Position numbers and translations under genes: made by a program. Shown here in pieces: positions 57,783-64,000 of a DNA stretch of 64,000 nucleotides (positions within the stretch are counted from its first letter, which is position 1; every line of letters starts with the position of its first letter). The DNA lies in NCBI GenBank assembly GCA_026182355.1, contig JAPFBL010000049.1, positions 3,738,501 to 3,802,500 of the forward strand. The letters run 5' to 3'. Origin of the DNA: Hermatobates lingyangjiaoensis. Its lineage: Eukaryota > Arthropoda > Insecta > Hemiptera > Hermatobatidae. The notes beneath the pieces were generated by a model, which was not told the origin of the DNA, ran no database searches, and saw only the letters and a list, made by a program, of their open reading frames with translations.

Positions 57783-58940
57783 GTAAGTAATTTAATTTTC
57801 CTAAAACATTTGTACAGGATTCTGTAGGTTATAATATTTGAAACATTATTATTTACTGACCAATGCCAGAAATAAAATGTTAATTGCCGAAGTATATAGA
57901 ACTTCAATACTATAACATTTCGTTTATTTTTTGTTAAATATTCTTAGTTAGTATTTGCATATGAAAGTAGAATGTCCCGTGTACATTCAAACTAATGAGA
58001 AAATTTTGTTTTTTTTTAAATAATTCAAACATTATTTCTATAATTCTTAATATGAAACACTGAAAGATTCTGAGCATGTTCAGCTGACTCGGAACAAATA
58101 CCTATTTTTGTGGTCAGAGAACCTCTGTTCAGTTTAGCTGATCGAGGGTGAATTCGCACTATCAAGAGTAACAAGAGACTCGACCGAATACCATTACATT
58201 GTCGCACCACTTGTACTTAAGCCACAATATACCTGATGATATACTGAAATAAGACATCTGCCTAGAAAAGGAAAATACGAAAATAGGTTCCGAGAGAAAA
58301 AAATAAAAGACCTGCCGAGTCACGAAGAACTGAGTGGGGTAGATAGTGATAACAGCTCTTGCGTCACCTTCAAACCTAGCAGGCTTTTCAAATTAAAGTT
58401 GAAGACTTCCATTGTAAACAAATCAAACGAACTATTTGATATCACTATGATGGTTATATATTTATGGTTCTATAATCAGAAATAATAATAATAAGGATTA
58501 TATCGGTATATCTCAGGGGTTTAAAATTCATTTATAATATGTTCTCCTGAAAACTCAGTCGTACTCAATAATTATCTTTGAATAAATATGAATATATCTG
58601 ATAAAATAACATAGTTTTCTTTTGCAAACGGGAAATGTTTCTCATTTACAAAGCATTCTTGTAGATGTTTGGAGTGGAGAATTTGACGTACTACAAATTT
58701 CTTAATAGGTGTTCACTCTTCATGTAAATGCTATATTTAAGAAATGATTTGAGGGTATACAAATTGAACCCTCCGGAATTATGATTTAAGTGTCCAAAAA
58801 TTGTATAGAGCGTTATTTTAGGAATGAAATTTTTGAAATATATAATTTAATTGTTGTTTTGATTATAAAATAGTCTGTAGAATTAGTATGTTGATATAAA
58901 CCCTAGATGGTATTATATCTTAAAACAATAAATGTTGCAG
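57783..58940. other. Intron DNA, nothing recognised
   Basis: Ends AATAAATGTTGCAG, a pyrimidine-poor acceptor, but the phase fits. Confidence 0.5.
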
Positions 58941-59143
58941 AGTCTACTACTGAACTGGTGGAAGGAACATATGGATCAGTTACCACTCTGCTACTTTATG
59001 CTGTATTTACAACACCAGTTAACAGTATTGGTGGGTCTGCTATCTGTGCCTTTGCACTTCAAGATATTAGTGACACATTCGAAGGCAATTTTAAGGAGCA
59101 GACTGAGCTTAATTCTAATTGGCTTCCTGTGCAAAGTGTAAAA
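58941..59143 (+). CDS. Sema1a: Semaphorin exon, 203 bp (longest in the window)
   Basis: Encodes QSTTELVEGTYGSVTTLLLY, AVFTTPVNSIGGSAICAFAL, QDISDTFEGNFKEQTELNSN and WLPVQSVK. 'YAVFTT--N-I-GSA-CAF----I---F-G-FKEQ---NS-WLPV' is the conserved C-terminal half of the sema propeller. Acceptor TTGCAG, donor AAA/GTAAGT. The following intron is about 2.9 kb and carries gypsy remains and a SINE. Confidence 0.97.
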
Positions 59144-59690
59144 GTAAGTTATATATTACATTTCCCCTATAAATATACAATCTATGTCTATGTTTAACAT
59201 AAAAATATTAATTCAACTCGCATGAGTATATTGTATTGTAAAATAGTAAATAAATAATAATAAATTACCTTCCATTAATTTTTGTAACTTCGCTAAAAGG
59301 GAGTAATTTATTTTTACAATACTCTTTAATTTTGAAAATAAGTGTTTACATTTCGTTAACCATTTTCTTGTCCGTAAACAAGTTTTTATTTATTATTTTA
59401 TTGTTTAAATATATGAATCTACCTAATTTGTATGAACAATATCTAATAAAATAATACCAAGTGTAATGAAATGTAAAAAGTGTATTAAATATACAATTCA
59501 TATTCAAAAGGCTATATACTAACACATTTTTGAAATGTTTCTTGAGAAGAATAATTTGTTAACAATTTACTTATTGTATTGATTGTTCTAAGGAATCATT
59601 TTTTCCACTACAAAGAGTTATTAGTGGAATTTTCACTTTAATCAGGTCTGATAGCTGAAAACTCTATTTCGATTGATCCCGACAATTGAA
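59144..59690. other. Intron DNA, nothing recognised
   Basis: AT-rich. Confidence 0.5.
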
Positions 59691-59694
59691 ATGG

Positions 59695-59960
59695 CAATTT
59701 AAAGATATTTTTAGACCCAGATCATCTAAACAAAGTTCTTCAAATGTCACATTCCCAGATACAAATAATAAAGGAAATCATTTGTATTTAAAAAAACGCC
59801 AAGTTCTTTAGTGTTGTGGACGCCAGTAGAGGATTTTGGCAAATCAATCTCAACGTGATTAGTTCCTTTACTTCTTTCTGGACACCGCTGGGTGTTATAG
59901 ATGTCCTTTAGCATATTACTTCAAATTTTGTGAAGGAACTAAAAATGATAGGATTTTAGA
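59695..59960 (+). pseudogene. Ty3/gypsy reverse transcriptase fragment (N-terminal fingers and palm)
   Basis: IFLDPDHLNKVLQMSHSQIQ, then AKFFSVVDASRGFWQINLNV and SFTSFWTPLGV. This is the 'RICLDP--LNKAI-REHY ... FSVLDASSGFWQIPL ... L-TF-TPFGRY' block of gypsy RT, with the first catalytic Asp kept in VVDAS. Frameshifts follow. It precedes the catalytic block that would link to the fragment at 57060, so the two are not in natural order. Confidence 0.85.
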
Positions 59961-59999
59961 GAGCATGTGCCTATGCTAGATGAACAAATTCAAACTATT

Positions 60000-60179
60000 C
60001 AGAAATTGACTCCAACAGATGAATAATGTTAAAGATTAAAATCGTTTATTTTACAATGTTGGTCAAACCGTATACATCAAATCCATGAAATAGTACGGCA
60101 ATGCTCTAAATTCAAATAAAAATTAACATTTGCAGAGTTAACATTAAGCTCAACGAGTTTTTATGTCAGAAAATTTACT
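60000..60179. other. Spacer between gypsy remnants
   Basis: No motif recognised, probably decayed RNase H region. Confidence 0.3.
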
Positions 60180-61050
60180 TTCCGACATATTAAAACGTCG
60201 CAACAGTTTTCACAAGGAATTGAGATGACGCAATGTCTAGCAAGAGACAGTGTTTCAGGTCAGGCATTAGTAAAAAACCTTCAATTATTTGTTAATAAAT
60301 GTCAAACGTGCATCAAGCAATTTCCTAACTACTATAAGATGTCTCTGCAAACAGAGCAAGTATCAGAATACCCATTCTAAATAGTGAGTATGGATTTGTT
60401 TAAAATTGAGGTTCGAGGAAGGAAAAAAAAAATTATTTTGATAGTAGATCACTAATCTTTTTTTCGAATGGGAAGAAGTCAGCACTATGGAAACAGTTAT
60501 ATCCAGTTGCAAACGGCAGTTTGCTATATATAGAGTACCGATGTAGATTATGACAGATAATGGGTCACATTTCCAGAATACCAATTTTAACCATTTTTTG
60601 AAACAATAGGTTTTTACATTCAACTTCAACTCTAAACCACAATGAAAGAAATGGCGAAGCTGAACCAGCTGAAGAAGTCATGGGAAGGACACTTAAGATC
60701 GAAGTAATGAGTGCAGGAGATTATCATTACCATCTTTGTTAAATCATAGAATCACTCCATATAAACAATACTCAAGTCCGGTGCTCTCTTAATTGCAAGA
60801 GAACGAGATACAGCATTCTTTATACAGAAGATGACTTCATTTCCTGCATTCACAAGGAACATAACAAGAGCTGCCATGGATAAAAAAGTCAGACCACTCA
60901 AGTCTTTGGAAGTAGAGCAACCAGTAGTAGTGAAGATGTATGATAAATGATTCACGAACTGAAATGTATTGAGCAACCAGACTGATAGATCATACTCACT
61001 GGAGCAAACAATAACGATTATAGAAGAGATAGAATGATTAAAAACTGCCT
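60180..61050 (+). pseudogene. Ty3/gypsy integrase remnant
   Basis: LFVNKCQTCIKQFPNYYKMS (the second half of the integrase zinc finger, CQTC), a VSMDLF stretch and ILIVDH (first catalytic Asp region), then QIMGHISRI corresponding to 'TDNG-HF' after a shift. The N-rich 'HHPQSNGEAE' region appears as NHNERNGEAEPAEEV. A C-terminal part reads MDKKVRPLKSLEVEQPVVVK, the 'L--GD-VRV' domain. Many stops. Degenerate; no long terminal repeats recognised. Confidence 0.8.
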
Positions 61051-61440
61051 GGGATGGCCGAACAAAGGAAATCAGTTGAAGCAGCTGATGTCATTAAACG
61101 AAACAATAATTAATTGAGATGATCATACGGGTAGGTAATAATTTTCTGTTCCTGTGTAACCTGCAATAGAAAAAGAGGAACAATAAGAAAGCAGATATCC
61201 AGCAGTCCTACACCAACTGGACTAGCATGTATATTTGTGATTACTATATATATTATCTTAGGTTAACTGATAGGAAGAATGTAAGTTGATTCGTGCAAAA
61301 TATGTATTTTGTTTAGTTGTGAAAAAAAGGCACGTTATTGTATTAAATTATTCGCCAGTGGTGTGAACAATGATCATGTTGGGAGATAACAATCTCGATT
61401 TTAAAGTTTGTCTTCTAATACCCATGGTTATAGGTGATCA
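61051..61440. other. Intron DNA, nothing recognised
   Basis: No element identified. Confidence 0.45.
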
Positions 61441-61449
61441 CCTTTAGTA

Positions 61450-61765
61450 CTGTATAGAGGCAGAAAGTGTGGCTCATTTATTATTCGGCTCCCATTTGAG
61501 GCACATTGCCGAGTTGATTGGGAGTCCTAAATTTTACCCAGCTCAAGTGAATTTAGAGTAGGTATCTTTAACGAGTTCCTGATATCGTACAGGCTTGAGA
61601 CCGACAGCTTAACGTCCTTTCCGAAGGGCGACATGCTCAGATCTCTTCACCTCTTGAGTGAAGAATTCGATGGCCGGAGTGAGAATCGAATCCGGATCCA
61701 CCAGTCCAGCGGCGAGAATACCATGGCTTGGCTTGGCGGCTTGGCCACTGGGCTACCCTGACTCT
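61450..61765 (-). repeat. tRNA-derived SINE, antisense
   Basis: On the - strand GGGTAGCCCAGTGGCCAAG (A box TAGCCCAGTGG) is followed about 45 bases on by GGATCCGGATTCGATTCTC (B box GGATTCGATTC), then a unique body with CCTTCGGAAAGGACGTTAAG. GC content is far above the surroundings. It sits inside the last complete intron of the window. The exact 3' end is uncertain. Confidence 0.7.
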
Positions 61766-62070
61766 CAATCTCGATTGTGAATTGATAATGAATGAACTTT
61801 CTGAGCTTTGCATATGATATTTTATTGTATTTTAAATACAATATCTCTCAAAACAATTGAAGAAATTTACGAATTACAAATTAGTAAATAAGGATGGTTT
61901 AATTCTATGCACCAAGTTATAGCCTTACTATATTCTTCCAACTTAACTGAATTTACTTTCCGAATATAATATTTCCCCAGTAGAAATACGCTTATTGAAT
62001 TTTTGGTTTAATTTTTTGAAAGATATATGTAATTTACCACTTTGAATCTCTATTTTTGTTTTAATTTTAG
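61766..62070. other. Intron 3' end
   Basis: Ends TTTTTGTTTTAATTTTAG. Confidence 0.6.
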
Positions 62071-62216
62071 GTGCCTGACCCGAGACCAGGCCAGTGTGCT
62101 AATGATTCTCGTACACTACCTGATTTAACTTTAAATTTTATTAAAACTCACTCTCTCATGGATGAATCTGTTCCTTCATTCTTCAGACAACCAATTCTAG
62201 TCAGGACTAGTTTCCA
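62071..62216 (+). CDS. Sema1a: Semaphorin exon, 146 bp, last in the window
   Basis: Encodes [40 protein letters not shown] and PILVRTSFQ (the last codon split, two bases). 'VP-PRPG-C-----TLPD--L-F---HPLMD--V' is the conserved sema strand before the final blades. Donor CCA/GTAAGT. The next exon lies beyond the window. Confidence 0.96.
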
Positions 62217-62590
62217 GTAAGTTCATTTTAATTTATTATATCAGTTAAAATCATGTTTTTCTAAAGTAAAAAGAATCTATCCATATACTATTGATAGAAG
62301 ATTGAATATTTGAATAAATGGATGTTTAAATAACTTAATTGGGGAATTATTACAATTATGTGTAATAATAGTTATTAATAATAATAGTTACTACACATAT
62401 AACGGGCAGTCAGTAGACCTTTTTTGAATATGGGTTGGGTTTCAATTAATGTAGTTTCTGTTATTCTCACGGCAAGTGTTCTCCTTATGGTCGTTTGTGC
62501 TAAGGTTAAAAAAAAATAACTTCGTGTGTGTAAGTTTAAGCATGTCCAAACATTAGAACAAGAACCAGTAATTTCAGATAGTAACCAGAA
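62217..62590. other. Start of the next intron, nothing recognised
   Basis: No element identified. Confidence 0.5.
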
Positions 62591-62960
62591 ATTTGTAACC
62601 ATGGATAAGCTGAGAATTTTTATGACCCAATATCCAGATAAAGCAACGTATATAGTTCCAGTACTGACTGAAGACCAACGCTAAGTATTCAAGGCCGACT
62701 CTGGTGCAGAATGCAATGTAATAGGTATGTCACTGTTTGATACTCTGGGTATTGATTGGAGTCGTTAAAGCTAACAAAGGAATTGGTTACTTGACAACTA
62801 AAGATCAGGTCCCAGTTATAGGCACATGTATTTTAAAATGGTATTTTAAATATGTAGTAATTCAGGCAATTTTTTTTGTATATCCAATGGCCAATATCAA
62901 GGTAGATGAAGAACGATATCAGAAATGTTAGGTTTGTGTAGTTGTAGAATTAGAAGGTAG
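62591..62960 (+). pseudogene. Ty3/gypsy protease remnant
   Basis: FKADSGAECNVI (62690-62725) is the retropepsin active site ('F-LDTGA--NV'), here D-S-G. MSLFDTLG follows, then after a shift DQVPVIGTCILKWYFKYVVI, matching the 'G-C-L---Y' strand of gypsy proteases. The protease lies downstream of integrase remains, so this is a separate copy or a rearrangement. Confidence 0.75.
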
Positions 62961-64000
62961 ACGATCTTAATATATTAGGTTTTCTCCATTACCAGATAAC
63001 ACTCAAAGTTGATGTACATTCGCTAGCATCCATTTCGATGGATTGGCAGCCATGTACTATTCTTTGTAGTAGGGGAAGATTACTACCAGTCAAAATAGAA
63101 GTTTCCCTTACGAGTCAACAAAATAAATCACAGTAGTCATACAGCAGATCTGCAAGTGAACGCCATCTATTTATGGCGTTTGCTAGCGTCATCTTCCAAA
63201 AACATTTCGATCAAAACAGATTCTTTATGTGGTCATGTGATTAGGAAGGGAGATAATCCACGTGACTACGTTGTCAAAAGTGAAGATGTAAATATCTACA
63301 TATGAAATGGGATGTAAAGAAAGTGAGTTCGTGCAGATATGTTTAAAAATGACCGAATATCTATTTTACGACAGATGCACGGAAAAGAAAGTGGAACAGC
63401 ATAGGTAAGTTAGAGTTAGAAGAAAACCTGCCGAGCCTACGAATTACATTACAAAGCATTAAAAGCGGAAAATGTTGTTGGTTACAGCAACAACAAATAT
63501 ATACATGTTCGTTGTATAGTGTAATTAATAATGGTATTTATTTCATTTGCATTGTTTTATTAGTGCTATTCTACAACAAGAATATTTAACTCCACTTCGC
63601 AATTAATGTACATCTTCGATAATGTAATCCAAAACGAAAGACAAATATACCGTGATTTAAGAACCCGAAGGATTCTAAATACAAAGAAACACCATAACAA
63701 AATAAAATCAGTGAAAATAATGACACAAAGGTTATATTTTATGTCACATTCCTATACGCCCACATCTACCGTTTCAAAAAGATCTATACACTTTTTCCTT
63801 TTGTAAACGGTCTAACTGCTTTTAAATTAATGGAGGAGATATGGATCACTGAGTGTAACCCGATTTAATTTTCTATAACCTACTTATATGCTAGTTGACT
63901 TACCTTTCTTTCGACATTTAGGCTAGCAAAGTCATAAGAACTGTATCTAATAACTCCCTCTTTAGTCCATTTTTCTACTTAGTCTTCGACTTTTAGTTTC
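62961..64000. other. Intron DNA, nothing certain
   Basis: Some GC-richer stretches (63150-63240, CGCCATCTATTTATGGCGTT, a short palindrome) may belong to decayed gypsy DNA. The frame at 63606-63806 has no recognised similarity. No further semaphorin exon was found. Confidence 0.4.

Larger units (their letters stand above)
6474..62216 (+). other. Sema1a: Class 1 (transmembrane) semaphorin gene, Sema-1a-like, internal part (10 exons)
   Basis: Ten exons (6474-6570, 32814-32859, 43258-43320, 45408-45515, 51105-51192, 53590-53694, 53806-53894, 57641-57782, 58941-59143, 62071-62216) all have AG acceptors, GT donors and compatible phases. They join to about 363 codons without a stop. The product matches the sema domain, a seven-bladed beta-propeller that binds plexin, from near its N-terminus to the [20 protein letters not shown] region. 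Cysteines and the motifs LVCGTNSFKPLC, FFFRETAVEY and [15 protein letters not shown] are family hallmarks. Class 1 semaphorins are invertebrate membrane-bound axon-guidance ligands and receptors. Missing are the signal peptide and first exon(s), and the end of sema, the PSI domain, the transmembrane helix and the tail, presumably outside the window. No frameshift or missing exon was seen, so the gene looks functional. Class 1 is preferred over class 2 from overall resemblance; class 2 is not formally excluded. Confidence 0.9.

Noticed and set aside
62217..64000. Next semaphorin exon
   Set aside because: No sequence matching the following sema strand (after the RTSFQ end) was found before the window ends.
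1..64000. CRISPR array, operon, prophage or other prokaryotic features
   Set aside because: GT-AG introns, animal protein domains and eukaryotic transposons show nuclear DNA of an animal; no regular spacer array exists.

Overview
This is a 64 kb piece of AT-rich eukaryotic nuclear DNA, almost certainly from an arthropod; some repeats recall hemipteran genomes, but I cannot name the species. There is one host gene. Ten GT-AG exons on the + strand, from 6474 to 62216, join in one open frame with matching intron phases. They encode most of the sema domain of a transmembrane (class 1, Sema-1a-like) semaphorin, an axon-guidance protein. The 5' exons (signal peptide, N-terminus) and the 3' exons (end of sema, PSI, transmembrane, cytoplasmic tail) lie outside the window. 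Introns run from 111 bp to about 26 kb.

The introns and the upstream 6.4 kb are a graveyard of transposable elements. (1) 4-16 kb: Penelope-like elements (PLE; reverse transcriptase plus GIY-YIG endonuclease), long perfect hairpins, R1-clade and other LINE fragments, many next to (TA)n tracts. Several PLE-type ends carry hammerhead-ribozyme-like motifs built on one plan. (2) 21-30 kb and 39.7-41.9 kb: a non-autonomous Helitron family with the C-terminal part of a decayed Helitron helicase; two copies abut head-to-tail with no base between them. (3) 30.7-32.3 kb and about 55 kb: Jockey-like LINE fragments. (4) 21-52 kb: an interspersed AT-rich repeat, some copies ending in (CA/GT)n. (5) 38.0 kb: a nearly complete three-stem (type III) hammerhead fold with one core change. 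(6) 46.8-50.5 kb: an internally deleted mariner with perfect terminal repeats sitting inside a hAT/KIAA1586-like pseudogene, followed by a second hAT relic. (7) 57-63 kb: disordered Ty3/gypsy fragments and a tRNA-derived SINE.

Nothing suggests that the transposon relics cooperate with the semaphorin gene; they enlarge its introns. The observations most worth checking are the hammerhead-like series in the PLE ends and hairpins, the three-stem fold at 38 kb, and the seamless Helitron tandem. All calls come from reading the sequence; no database search or folding program was run.
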